Positions 43,481 through 55,322 of a DNA stretch of 64,000 nucleotides are shown in pieces. Position 1 is the first letter of the stretch, and every line of letters starts with the position of its first letter. This stretch comes from Rhodosorus marinus (lineage: Eukaryota; Rhodophyta; Stylonematophyceae; Stylonematales; Stylonemataceae): positions 682,001 through 746,000 of the forward strand of contig JAMWBK010000009.1 in NCBI GenBank assembly GCA_029953675.1, read 5' to 3'. Under the pieces are notes generated by a model. It saw only the letters and a list, made by a program, of their open reading frames with translations. It made no database searches and had not been told where the DNA came from. The position numbers were made by a program, and so were the translations under genes.

Positions 43481-44990
43481 TCAGACACAACGAAATCCGC
43501 CTTTTAAGGAAGAATTTCAATACAAAACAGCTTGTTGGCGGAGGAGGGGAGCATCGTCTTCCGACCTACTGAATTTTTTTTCTAGCGGCGACTAGCGACA
43601 ACCAATATCGTTCTGCTCATGTCAGGGAATGCCAAAAAAAATATTCAAAAGTTTTGCCTGGCGCTTCCCGCTGTTTGTGGGCTAATTTATTCCCTTTCAA
43701 TTTCACCCAATAAATAAATAAAACAAATTGCGGTTTTTGACATATTGAATCGCAGCCATTGGAATCCAAGCTTTGCATTTTCCACCACCGAATATATTGG
43801 AGAGGGGATGCGTTTCATCGAAGCGCGGTCACAAAAGGAGGAAGATACTTAGAAACTGATCGAATTTCTTCGAAACTGATTGTTCTTGACAATCAGTTTT
43901 ATGATTTTGATAGGGGGTAAGAAGGTGTGATCTTGACTAGACTACAGTTGGCTGGTTGTCAATTGCTATCTCCGTCCGATAAAGACAAAGTCGGAATTAC
44001 GTCGGATAAATATCGGACTGTCTGATAAAAAAAAGTGGGAGACGGGCTTCGCCTTGCTATATTAGAAATTCCCACGGCTACGACGTACTAGTTTGGGAGC
44101 TTCGCCTTGTCTTTCTCTTCTTCTTCTTCTACCAGTCGATGCTCACTGATTGCGTGGATGAGAGTATCACTATCCTTGCGCTCCGTTTCTGCTGTGGTTA
44201 ACTTCTAGATTAAAGGAAGCAGAACATGGTGAGATTGTTGCCACGCGACCTGGACCTGTATTTAGTAATAATAAAACTATATTTTCGTGGATCCAGTCCA
44301 ATATGAGTTTATTGAACCTGAATAGAAAAGATAAAACAGGCTTTGTTCGATAAACGGTCCGATATCGACCGATTGCGTCCGATATTTTTCAATGATTTTT
44401 TCATCTTTTTAGGCTCGCGGTCGGTTGCCGATTCGACTAAGGTTTGATTTTCATCAATACGCAACGCCAGGCTCGATCATCATTCGATCATCACCTTTTT
44501 TCGTTTGGACAACAAAGGTGGCTTTTGCCTTCTCAACCAACGCTACGACAGCGTGTTGATCTCAAAAGTAATCATGATTCATTGTATGATTATGGCAACT
44601 TGGCTTGCCGAGAAGTAATTATGATTCATGATATGCGCGTGAGAGCTTGTTGTGACGAGAAGTAATCATGATACAATGTCTGGACCGGAGATGATTGATT
44701 AGTGCAATCTAGACTGTTGATTGAATATCGGACGAATTATCGGACTTATTTGTCGGACTGGCAATCGGACCTGTTTTAGAGTTTCAATTAGACACCGAGT
44801 CATTTTATACTATTTTTCAATATTCTATCCAATTCGAAAGTTTTATCGGACGGACATGACAACACACTAATGTTTGCATCAATTGTGGCAGACAGAGGCC
44901 AATCAGCGCCGATTTAGAACTGTTCTCATCAAGGAAAAAAAAAGAAAAAGAGGAATTGGGCGCGTGTGCTATTTATTATCCATGTCTAAT
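43481..44990. repeat. AT-rich DNA with clustered TCGGAC/GTCCGA motifs and short tandem units
   Basis: About a dozen occurrences of TCGGA(C) or its complement fall at 43975-44030, 44355-44395, 44727-44775 and 44843-44855, often within ATATCGGAC. Three related units of AGTAATCATGATTCAT occur at about 44573, 44614 and 44661. No protein-coding gene recognised. Confidence 0.55.
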
Positions 44991-45733
44991 TGATATCCCA
45001 AATTTTCGTGTCATTCTGCTTAATGGTGGAAAATGGAGCAGGTAGGCTGGAGGCTCGACAAGGAAAAAGGCCGAAACGCGGGTCGAGAGAATTCCCTCCT
45101 CCGCACGGCTTGATGACAACGGGCTGGAAAGAATCTGAGAGGGGGACAGAGAGAGGGAGAGTTGGAGGCGGGAGTTTTGTAGGATTGTGGGTCGGCGTAT
45201 TTCTTGCTAGTGTGTATGGAAGCTTTTTGCGACGTGTTCCTGAGGAGGTAGGGGAGGAGAAGTTCAGAGGGACATCGGACGGGCGTTGTTGGGACGGCGG
45301 GGTTGTTCTAGTTGGTTTCGGAAGAGATGATGGGTTGTTGACTGGCGATTCAGTTTCGGTTGTGTTTTCTGCTATTATTTGGAGCGGTGGATGGGCGGGG
45401 GAATTGGTGACCTGCGTGGGTGGGGCGGGAAAGTTGCTTGAATGGGGGGTGTTGGCAGTGGGTAGAGCGTGGAGGTGGTTGCAGGTATCGTACGACTGTT
45501 GTTGGGTGGGTTGGCCAGGTGGGATTGCTGGAACTTGGTAGGGCAGGGGGTGGTTGTACTTGGATGTGTCTAAGTGTGGGTTGAGGGCGGGTGGTGAAAG
45601 TGTGGTGTGCGGGTTGTTTGAACGCGGTGTCATTCTTCAGGTGCAGGGGAAGAAATTGATTTTATGTAAACGGAGTGGGAAATTTGAGGGATTTGAAGCA
45701 TTTGCCGCTTTCGGTTGGGTTTTCGGGTGGACG
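44991..45733 (+). promoter_or_regulatory. EEP hydrolase 5' flank, G/T-rich
   Basis: Strongly G-rich and C-poor on the plus strand. Long open frames occur on both strands here (44990-45541 plus, 45633-44986 minus) only because of the skewed composition; neither resembles a protein. Likely promoter and 5' UTR. Confidence 0.5.
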
Positions 45734-46993
45734 ATGGAGTCGACCACAATGTCTGTGGCGACGTTCAACGTGCTTGCGCCCTGTTATAGACGTCTCGATG
45801 AGCTCAGCACGAAGGTACCCGCCGCAGAGGAGAGCAGAGTTGTACAAGGAAATTTTGGAAGGCGACCGAGACCTAGAGAATCCCAGTTTCGTGACCTTTG
45901 GAGCGCCCGTTGTTCAGAAATGTGCGCGTTTGTGAAGGCTGATATCTTCGACGTTGTCTGCCTCCAAGAGTTCTGGTTTGATGAAGACTACGTGGCAAAA
46001 TTTTCTGATTGTTTTGCTAAGGACTACGAGCTTTTCTCTGCCCAAAGAACTGGCGGAAAAGCAGACGGGCTTGTGACGATGGTAAGGGAGAAGCTATTGA
46101 AGGGTTCAGTTGTAAGCTTTTGGCTGTGTTATTGAGGTTTAAAACTCCGTGTCTTCTGGTATGACTTGTTAGCTTCGCAGAGGCAAGTTCAACGTGGAGC
46201 ACATGCAAAAACTTGAATTCAAGGATGCGGGTAACCGTGTCGCGTTGCTGTTGTGTGCACGCCTAGCTGATATGGGCTCGCTCTTGATCATTGTGAACAC
46301 TCATCTCACTTTTCCGCACCACGAGCATGATCGGATTCTAAGACAGAGCCAAATATCCAAGCTAGTAGTACGTAGCCATGATCAATAACCCCAACCCCTT
46401 GAACGAGCCAAATGTATTACCGTAGGGATTGACCAGGGCATTGCTCGAAATCCCTCTTCATCTGTAGGACTTTATTGACGGATTTGTCGACCGTCATGGA
46501 CTTGAGAACGTCCCCGTCATCATCGGGGGGGACATGAACGGAGACCACGCCGATCCAGTCTGTGCTCACCTGCGAGCGAACTGCTTTGTCAATTCCTTTG
46601 TCCAAGTGACGGGGCTAGAGGATGTAGAGACGCACTTGAATCACCGGAACGAGAGGGTATTTGTGGACCACATTTGGTACCGCAAGCACATATATGGTAG
46701 CCCAATTTCCGGGAGGCTGGAAACGGTGAGTGTGCCTTGGGCTGAGCACATGGGATGACATGCATAGCTGATTGCTGACCTATTTATCACGCTGTCCTGG
46801 ACTATCGATACGAAAGGATTCTTCGGGCTCAGACGATGAACTTCGAGATACGCACCTTGTTCCCAGAGACTTCATTGTCAAACCGCAGAGCGAGGACTTG
46901 CAGCCATGGGTGGACGATTTTCAGCTCTCTGATCATCGCCTCGTGAGCATCACGTTCGAGGTCGAGGCGGAGCTACCTAGGGACCAGTCCTAG
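45734..46993 (+). CDS. Endonuclease/exonuclease/phosphatase (EEP) family hydrolase
   Basis: Exons 45734-46111, 46173-46367, 46468-46725 and 46817-46993 join in phase (335 aa). Conserved elements: SVATFNVLAPCYRRL (the active-site Asn strand), ESQFRDLWSARCSEM, FDVVCLQEFW (catalytic Glu), GNRVALLLCARL, IIVNTHLTF, VIIGGDMNGDH (catalytic Asp and Asn) and FQLSDHRLVSITF (catalytic His). This is the DNase I-like fold shared with CCR4-type deadenylases and phospholipid phosphatases; the closest layout I know is the plant cytosolic EEP group. Substrate unknown. No leucine-rich repeat or transit peptide is visible. Start ATG 45734 immediately precedes the conserved strand. Confidence 0.88.
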
Positions 46994-47280
46994 TCGCTCG
47001 CAATTACTTAGGTCAAACTCTCTCCGTATTCTTATGTGGACATTTTTAACTTTAATTGTCTTTTCCGACTCCCTAATTCCGAAAAATGTAATTTTTTGTG
47101 TTTGCCTCGGGGCGAACAATGTTTTGAAGAATCCGTCGTGCTAAGCAGCTCTTATATCCTACCTAGCCCCTAGTCCCAGTTCTGAAACCCGATCCCATTC
47201 ACCTGCCAAGTTTCCAGAGTGGGTTCCGCTACCCGGTGGCCTTCCTAGCGGGGTTCTTCTGCAACAGTTTATGCACGAAT

Positions 47281-48585
47281 TTATTCACTGCCGCCGCTCT
47301 CCTGCTTGTCGGCAGCTACCGGAATATTATCTCGCAGCTCGTTGAAAGCCAATCCGCCGAGCAGGAGCACCTTGGGAACCCAGAAAGTCCAGGGCTGTCT
47401 GCGTTTCTAGTAATGAGCAAAAGCAAACGGTTGGAACCGTGTTAGCGAAAGGCCGCGGATAGGAGCGATGCGGAGGTGAAGGGAGTCGCAAAGTGTGAGC
47501 AGACAACCACGAGCAACCCTATGAAGAATGTTGGGAGGTCACTACCTGACACTCAAAGTACGTGAGAAGAGCGAGTACGGCGTTGAACGCGTAAATAAGT
47601 AGCAGACCTTTTCGTAGCCACTCACGGACCTCTTCGGAAAGCTGCGTCAATGGGAATCCCGGGTAGTAAATGTTCGCAGTAAGGAGCACTACCCCGAGGC
47701 CAACCATATGACCTGTTTGTAAATATGGAAGAACGTATCTGGACACGCACCAGTCGAGCAAGCTAGCGAATGAGTTTGCTTGACCCAGGCCAACACAATG
47801 GCGTTTCGGCTAGAGTAACTAACCCAAATTCTTCGCTCTTGGATCCTCTTCCCAAAAAGGAAGCAGCCAGATCATAGTCAGTAGTCGCGTCCTTTTGTGA
47901 TATCACAAAATCGGGGTCGACCTGGATCTGCTCCTTCAGCGATTCCTTGTTCATTGCAAAAGCCGATGTGAGCTGCTTCACGCTTGCTTCAACAGTGCCC
48001 CCCTCGGCCGAAGTGAGGTCTACTGCGACTGGATCCTCAACCTGCAAATTTTGTGTTCGACAAGGTCGTTCATGAGCACATCACGCCTTCAGACACGCGG
48101 CTGACGAAGGAAAACCTTCTCACCTTCTTCTTTGATCGCCTCCGTCTTCTTCGTTTGCTTGGCTTTTTAGATTCACTGGTATATTCATCTGGTGAAAGCG
48201 GGCCTTGGAAATCCACTGTGTCGGGTTTGGGGTTGAACTCGTCTCCAGCTTCCATTAAGGATGCAGAATCTGCAGGTGGCGGTACAATGCTAGCATCTAC
48301 GACTTCCCCGGGTTGAGCTGGCTTTCCTATCTTAGGATCAAGCGCTTCTGGACTTCCTCCCGCGCTCATCTGAGGAGACAGTTCCTCATTCCTTCCCACG
48401 GGCATCGTAGGCTTGTCCGCTTTGGGAGCTGGACTGGAACCCCTGGCTTTAGATTTTTTTGCCTTCTTCTTTTTGGCCATACACACTACACCCTGTCTCG
48501 GCCCAGTCAGCTTTTCGCCAGGTCGACGCTGCTGCAACATCGGCGAAAGCCCGATGAAACCCACACAATTCTGGAAACCATCCAT
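47281..48585 (-). CDS. Conserved plastid membrane protein, function unknown
   Basis: Exons 48585-48124, 48041-47824, 47738-47546 and 47406-47281 join in phase (332 aa). The N-terminus (MDGFQNCVGFIGLSPM, then a basic stretch) looks like a red-type transit peptide with its Phe motif. Residues ~40-155 are Lys/Ser/Pro-rich and disordered, ending in a run of Arg and Lys; then an acidic segment; then two hydrophobic helices in YLQTGHMVGLGVVLLTANIY...GFPLTQL and LLLIYAFNAVLALLTYFE, followed by KRRQPWTFWVPKVLLLGGLA and NELRDN. This C-terminal part resembles a small membrane-protein family conserved in algae and plants, which I cannot name with confidence. The plus strand beyond 48586 is C/A-rich. Confidence 0.75.
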
Positions 48586-49694
48586 TGCAAAAAAAAAACA
48601 AAAAAAAGAGTTCTCACGAAAACAATCTCTCCGCTTTGGCCTCCCTCTCTCCCCGCCCTCCCTCCCGGCCCACAAAACAACCCAAATACGTCCCAAGAAA
48701 ACCCAGAAGAAGCAAAACACAAGCACGGAGCGAAAATGTCCCAACCTCAATCTCACGCTACTCCAACCTCAATCTCACGCTACTCCGTCAGGCCTTATCA
48801 CCAGACCAAACGTAAACGACTCAGAAAAAAAACAAACACCAAAAGCACCAGCAAAAAAAACAAAGATTCTACCGACAAAGCTCCTCCAGAAACTCCTCCA
48901 TCGCTGCAACCCTCACCAACCACCCTCTCTCTCTACGAACTAAAAAGCTTGAAAGCAAACCGACGTTGACGGCAATGCCAGATCCTTCATACACCCAACA
49001 AGAAGAAACCACTCGCGTCGGATTCCAACCCCGTCTTGTGCCGACCCTCACAGAAAAATAAAAAAAAGAGGAGGCAAAATTTGACTCCTTTCTCAAAGTA
49101 GCATCCCAAACAACGCACTCGACAGCCTCCCCGATCACCTCATACAAACCAACTGACGTTCAAAAATGCCATCCCAAACACACTCTACAGAAACCCTCTC
49201 AATCACGCTCAAAACATCTCCATTGATCTTTGCAAGTGCCACTCTCAAATGCATCGGCCGTCTTTTTTAACCCCCCGGACGTCCCTCCCCCTCCCCCTCC
49301 TCCCCCTCCTCCCCTTCCTCCCCTTCCTCCCCTTCCTCCCCCCTCGCGGTCCGATCCTTGGAAAAAGTCACATCACTAGCTCACAGTCGAAAAATAATCC
49401 CTAATCCAAAATATCCCTGGGGGGGTAAGAAATGGTTCAAGGTTCTTTTTTTGTAATATTATTAAATATAAATATCTAAGTTTCTTGATTTTTACCACCC
49501 CCTTGGAGAAAGAAATCTGATCGATTGCAGCCATTCAATCTCCATGGCGGCTTAGTAAATCACTAATTGGTACTATTGTACAATTGACTAGGTTGGTTGG
49601 TGTGGTTGTTGGGGAAAACTGACGATTTCGGAGGGTGGGTGGCTTGGTGTCTTCGAGTGGGAAAGTGGAGTCACGAGTGTGTTACTACTAGCTA
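48586..49694. promoter_or_regulatory. Divergent promoter region
   Basis: 48586-49360 is C/A- then C/T-rich on the plus strand (flank of the minus-strand plastid gene), and 49560-49690 is G/T-rich (flank of the next plus-strand gene): the composition flips between two divergent genes. It contains a 23-bp tandem duplication at about 48740-48785 and a CCTCCCC/CCTTCCT repeat at 49285-49345. No gene seen. Confidence 0.55.
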
Positions 49695-52600
49695 ATGAGT
49701 AAACATGAACTATTCAAACCTACTGGCACTCTCATAACTACGAAGTGCAGCCCACGAGTTGCCTCTCCACAGCCGCATGCGGTTCGATCGTGGCGCGAGC
49801 TGTGCTCAGAGGCGGTAGAGTCGGGAGTCTCTGGTTCGCCTGCTGAGCCATCGAAGGTCTGCCATTGTACGTGCTGCAAGTCGTGAGTAGGTTCAAAGGC
49901 CATTGGCTTGGACGAGGTTTGTTGTGTTAGACGATCCGCGGATTTCCGTTTAGGGTACTTCTGGAGGGTTTCCCGCTGTAGACGCGCAATTGACGCGTGG
50001 GGTATATGCTAGGAAACGCCTAGTTTGTTTTTTCCATTTGGTTGTTTTGATCCGTATTCCGTGCAATGTGATGTTTGCCTGCAAATTTATCTTCGCCAGA
50101 GCGACCTCATCAATGCATTGGGCTCGATCGTTTGCGATTGTATGAACGCGATGAAGCGAGGAGCTACCGTGGTTGGGAGATGGATGCTGCCAGCAGGATC
50201 CGACAAAAGAGGGACTCTCTTCCCGGACGATATCTCTAACCGCCGCTCGGTGCTGGTGTTTCTCGGGCGCAAGCTGTACAGATTGGACGCGGAAGGCGGA
50301 CTCTACTTACTATCCACCGTCGAAAGTGATATTCGTGCCATTGCGCATGAGAATGGACGGAACCTCTGGATAGCAATGGAAAGTGGTACCTGCGTTAAGG
50401 ATTCCATCAAGTCGCGGCCAGAGCAGATTTCGACTAGACTCGTATCATCCGGTAAGAGTGATTAAGCGCTGAGTCTTCACAGGGAAAACTTCGATCTCAT
50501 CGGCTTAGAACCTCTGCTGGTCCTCTAGGATCCGGCTCTCCTCCACAATCGAAACGAGTACGTCCAAATCTACGACCATCGCCATAGACACCAAAAAAAA
50601 AATTTCAGCAACTGACTCTTTTGGCAGGTTTCCTCAATCTTCTGGAGTCAGCGCGATGAGCAGCTCTTCGTCTACGGATCCGCACATTACAAAGTTGTTA
50701 ATTCCGACGGCATGTGCGTTGGCAGTGATGACGATGCACATACACAAGGCAAGTAGACCATAATGGCTCGTACTAGATGTAGAGTAGCCCAGCCCAAAGC
50801 ACTTTTTGCATGGGCTCTTGAGGTGTACTGCGTTCTCACTTGGACCACGCAAACGAATTCGGATCGTGTACGACAGATGTCTGTAGGACTCTGGCAGTGA
50901 GGACGAGTTGTTCGCTTCTGACTGAGGAGTCGGCGGCTAGGCTCTTTGAAAACGAAGACGAGGTGGACCTTATCGGTGACTTAGAAGGACGCGTATGGGC
51001 GCAGAACAAACGCGGGAGGAGGAGATTGGAAACTTTAGATCTGGGGGAACCAGTGCGACAGATTGTCGTTGGACGCGGCGTGGCTGTAATCGGATCATTG
51101 GGAACAGCAAAGCTCGCGGGTTCTAACGGAGTACGTAAACCAACCTGAGCTTTGGGTTACTGTATGTTTGTCGGCTTGTGTTTTCCCGCTCGTGCGCTGA
51201 ACCGCGTGTGGCCGCAGGTTGTCCGTTGCAGGGTCCCGCAGCCGAGCTCACTATCGCACGCTTTGCATCCTCCATCTGGAGGCTTTGCAGTGTCGATTGT
51301 TTCCAATCGCTACCTGTTCATTGTAAGTAGAGAGGTAGCAACGGGCCATTCCACTTTTCTTCGGCTTTCGTACCCATAGCTGAAGTGAAAGATGCAATTG
51401 GTTTGCACGCAGGTCAGCGATGAGGGCAAAGTTGGAAAAGTGAATACTCGACGGGGTGTCGATTCAGTTCTTCAGACATCAGAGGACGTCTACTTGCTGT
51501 ACAGCAGCGGGCATCTCGAGAAAATCGGGTGTGAAAGATTTTTCGCACCGATATCTCATCCAAGCAACACGAAGGGTAAGAAGGAGAGGGGGCTTGTTGA
51601 ATCGTGCAGGAAAAGGATCGTTTTCTCTGACAAAATCCGCTTTGATGGGAACTGGGCGTAGATGTGGCATTGTATAGAACTGGAGCCATCCTGGGGGCGA
51701 TTGAGAAGCTGACCGAGAAAGCGACTGAACTGGAGTCGGAAAACGGCAAATTGGTATCCTCTCTCTCTTCCATGAATTCTGCGGTACAACTGTTTTATAG
51801 CCGACCTCAATGTCCAGTCAAGCTCCGGATCCAGACGAGCTGCCTGACGAACTGCTTGGAGCCCAACCCGAACGTTGTAGTGCATCTTGCCCTGGAAAAC
51901 CGCAGCAACATTCGCATAGGAGGCAACGGCTGGTCTCTTGCACTATGTATAGCCACTGGACGGGTACTGAATGCCTCTCAGGTCGCTTCCCTTCTACTTT
52001 TTGAGCCAACGCGTTTTCTGTTCTGTTTGTTCAGGAGTCCAAATCTTGTAATTACCTACTGGAGACAACTGAACTTGAAGGGTCAGGTCCTGTACATATT
52101 GGCGACCTACCCATAAGATTGAAGAGCGCGGAAACGTCGGTTATTTCGTCCCAACTCGTTTTCAAGTTTACCGGAGCTGCCGGATCACGGCAGTATGAAC
52201 CAGTCGTCATCATGCTGGCCGAGGAGAATATGGACGCTCCCTTCCTATTTCGAGGAACTAGCATCAGCGAGAATCGCCAGGAGCGTGGGATCGAATCGCG
52301 CGCGGTGATCCATTTCCACGCGGAATTGAGTAGGTCGTGCTCACAGGCATGCACACTAGTTGATGGAGACGCTGATCTCTTCCGTTTCCGGTCCGCGCAC
52401 TTGTGCCTCTCAACAGGCACCGATCTGCGAAAATTTGTTCAGGAAGCCATGAAGCCTCTAGTCTCCACTCAGGCGGTGGGAGATCATCAGGAACTGGAGT
52501 TTTTCGGCTTGGACGGAAAGTTGCTCAAATTCGACCTGAAGTACTCTGCGTCCGACAGCAAGCGTCACTGTGAGGTTACAGCTCGTGGAGAGCTCTCTAT

Positions 52601-53062
52601 GGTTGCTGCGTTGAGAGCAGCCATCATACGCCGAATGATGGCAAATCCAAGGTACGTCCGGAATTTTTGGATTGAGTGATCCTCTACTACCGCTAACGAC
52701 TGTGGCCTTCTGTGGAACGCTTTCTGGTAGGGTCAAGGCCAACTTTCGCGACCAGACTAATGGCAGATCGTGGGTGGACACCAGCAGCGTCCTACAACAG
52801 TCCATAGCAGATCTGTGGGCCATAGAAAAGGAGTCCGCCAGCGGCATGTAAGAGCTCCGAGATTAGTTGTGGCGACTTCGTTTTCCAAAAAAAAATACTC
52901 ACAGGATTGCCCATTTTGTCTCGTTGCAGGACAGCAGCGATTAAGGATGAGGCCGAAACAGTTGCTGCGGTGAAGACGAAACTAGTAGCCGCGTACACGG
53001 ACGCTAGGAATACCCGGGATTGTGTATTTGAAGTTCTCAATAATTGTACAGATAACTGTTGA
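49695..53062 (+). CDS. Large protein with predicted beta-propeller, coiled coil and C-terminal domain; family not identified
   Basis: Exons joined in phase: ...-50451, 50529-50557 (29 nt), 50628-50748, 50823-51130, 51218-51322, 51413-51575, 51662-51981, 52035-52651, 52731-52847 and 52930-53062. The start is uncertain: ATG 49695 (donor GTGAGT near 49883, acceptor near 50023) or ATG 50142. The first ~350 residues are short beta-rich repeats (SVLVFLGRKLYRLDAEGGLY, EDVYLLYSSGHLEKI), as in a seven-bladed propeller. A coiled coil follows (AIEKLTEKATELESENGKLV), then a beta-sandwich-like region (NPNVVVHLALENRSNIRIGG), and a helical end. That order occurs in FANCB, FAAP100 and BBS2-type proteins, but I see no diagnostic motif. 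The intron after 50748 starts GCAAGT (GC-AG). Confidence 0.72.
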
Positions 53063-54871
53063 GAATAGGCTAGTAAAAGCGACTAGAGCTGATCGGCCGA
53101 ACTAATCTTCATGCGGGAGCTGATCTCGAGAAATGCCTGATGCTTCGAGTGCCCCAATTCTTCCATTTGCTCATCTTTGCTTTGTTGCCGAATCCTGCAT
53201 TTGTAAGAGTCCATTGCCAAGCGTATTGGGCTCTCCAAAACATCTCAGCCCTGCTATGCATGTTACACATGTGGGTGCAGCTTCACGAGGAACCCGTCGG
53301 TGTAAAATTGGACATGGTAGCCAGCTCTCCAACACCGGAACGCCACAGACCATGGTCGGCGTCCCAGTGAAGAATGCTTCCCCATCTATGAAAAGGTCAC
53401 GAGCTCATCTGTGGTCGTCTGCCATATCTGTTTGGCAAGAGCTAATTGAGCTCTGAGGAGAGTCCATCTACATCCATGAAACAAACTAGTACCCGTGGCC
53501 CCAGAACAGCGTTTCATGATCGCAGTTCAAGTCCCGCGGATGAGTTCTTTCCAATGGCTCCCACAGCTCTCATGCAATGACTCTACGATTCTATATATAC
53601 CGAAGCATTCAGAACTCATAACACAAAGAGTTTGTTTGGTGTTTTTTTTTCCGTTCCAGCCAGAAAAGTTTAGGAAAGGCACTCGACTATGATCATCGGC
53701 TTTTCAGCTACAATCACACAGCAGGTTGGTACGAACGGTCTAGATCTCCGCCACTTCGGACGACCCACGACTAGTCGTACTGTAAATGATGCAGCTGACA
53801 ACGTTCGCAGTGAACGAAGTTAACAAACACCGGACTTTATCCCCCATGGCTTTCGAACCATACAGCGAATTGAACAGCACAGACAATGACAGTGAGCTGT
53901 TCACCACCCACCGAGTATAGGGGATGCCGCAACCACAAGCTCAGGAGAACGGGGCGGGGCGGTGGAGAGGGGGAAGCACCAGCTTCGGTCGTGCAGTTCG
54001 TAGCTACCAGAGTGCCAGTAGCTTTTCTACTTGATAGCGTTCAAGGATGAGCAAGGAGTCACCCCTTTCTCACAAACCCAGAACACCCCACTCCGGGGCG
54101 GGTTAGTTTTTCTACGAAAACCCTAGTTGCTCGTCCTGGAAATGTGAGGATTTTCAGGGTGAAGTGTGACTCTCTTTGTTAATTCCGAAGAGATTTTGGC
54201 TTGTCCCTGTTCCTTCCGCTTTGGAAGAGAGTCGTGAGATGAGTTAGTTTCAGTTGAAGACTTTTTTTGTTGTGGTGGATGATGACATAGCTGAAATGGG
54301 ATTGTCATGCACTGAGTTGGGGAACGGGAATGGGGATGGTGCTGGGGAGGAAGGGTGGTCCAGTGTAATTGGTTTGGTGTGGGGCTAGCGAGGTTCGTTT
54401 TAGGATAATTGGTTGAAAGGAGAGGGGAAGGTCAGTATAGGGAAGAAGGGAGGGGTAGTGGGTTTGAAGTGAGGACGGAGGAGTTGAGTCGGTAGCTTCT
54501 GGAGAGAGCTTTTGTTTTTGTTTTTTGTTGTTTTTTTGTCATTTGGGTGGGGGCGGGAGGAGCAGGGGGAAGGACTGAGAGGGTGCGGTGAAGAACGGTT
54601 TTCTGGGGGAGGTTCTTTTTGTTCTGGGTGGGTATGTAACTAGGGCGCTATGGCTAGCATGCCTTTTCCCATTCAGGCGAGTATGGTGGTCGGCGGTATG
54701 GTATGTATTTGTATTCGCTTTCTGATCTTTTTGTTCTCTCTCTCTCTTTTGAGGATGTAGACTGAAGAAGGCATGGTTTGTTCGTTGTGTTTGCTGTTTT
54801 AGGTGTTTCTCGTAGTCTGGCGACTTGGAGTCAGAAGAGCATGGAGGAGAGAACGGGAACGGGAGAGAAGA
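53063..54871. other. Intergenic; RING gene 5' flank
   Basis: No convincing gene. An open frame at 53133-53456 lacks recognisable features. From about 54130 the plus strand becomes strongly G/T-rich up to the RING start, as upstream of other genes. Confidence 0.45.
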
Positions 54872-55322
54872 ATGCTTCTGCACTTGGACAAGTTTGCGCC
54901 GTTGCTTGACGAGGATGGGTCTGAAGTGGAATTAGCAGATGGTGATTGCTGTATATGTCTGAGTGGTGGTGGTGGGAAACCAGTGAGGAAGATTCTCTGT
55001 GGCCATAGTTTCCATGCGTAAGTCAATACCCGAAAGTTTTCTAGCGACTGCGTTTACTGGTGGTTGATTCTGATTCTTGTTGTCCATATTCAGCCGTTGC
55101 TTGGAACGATGGGTCCAATACTCAGTCGAGAGATATCTCGACATACGATCGTTTGTGAGGTCTCCGCCGAGTGGATTCCTCGTCCCAGGGTCGGCTTGGC
55201 CAAGCTGCCCTTTATGTAAGAAAGTTTTACCCGTGATTGACGAGGCAGACATCAAAGAGGCCGTTTCTGCTGCGATTCATTTTCACAGCGCGTATCCTAC
55301 AAGAATCGCACTGCTTCATTGA
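54872..55322 (+). CDS. Small RING-H2 zinc-finger protein (probable E3 ubiquitin ligase)
   Basis: Exons 54872-55017 and 55094-55322 join in phase (124 aa). The finger reads CCICL, then ILCGHSFHARCLERW, then SCPLCKK: C3-H2-C3 spacing with an insertion of about 25 residues before the last Cys pair. RING-H2 domains bind an E2 enzyme and transfer ubiquitin. There is no transmembrane segment or other domain, so substrate and location are unknown. ATG 54872 is the first in-frame Met; the frame is open further upstream (from 54803), so a longer N-terminus from an earlier exon is possible. Confidence 0.78.

Noticed and set aside
44986-45633. Long open frames on both strands (215 and 183 codons) upstream of the EEP gene
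   Set aside because: Both come from extreme strand composition (G-rich on one strand, Pro/Thr-rich on the other) and show no domain, splice pattern or conserved motif.
48313-48969. 218-codon plus-strand frame opposite the plastid gene
   Set aside because: It is antisense to exon 1 and the promoter of the minus-strand gene, whose phase-consistent exons are convincing.
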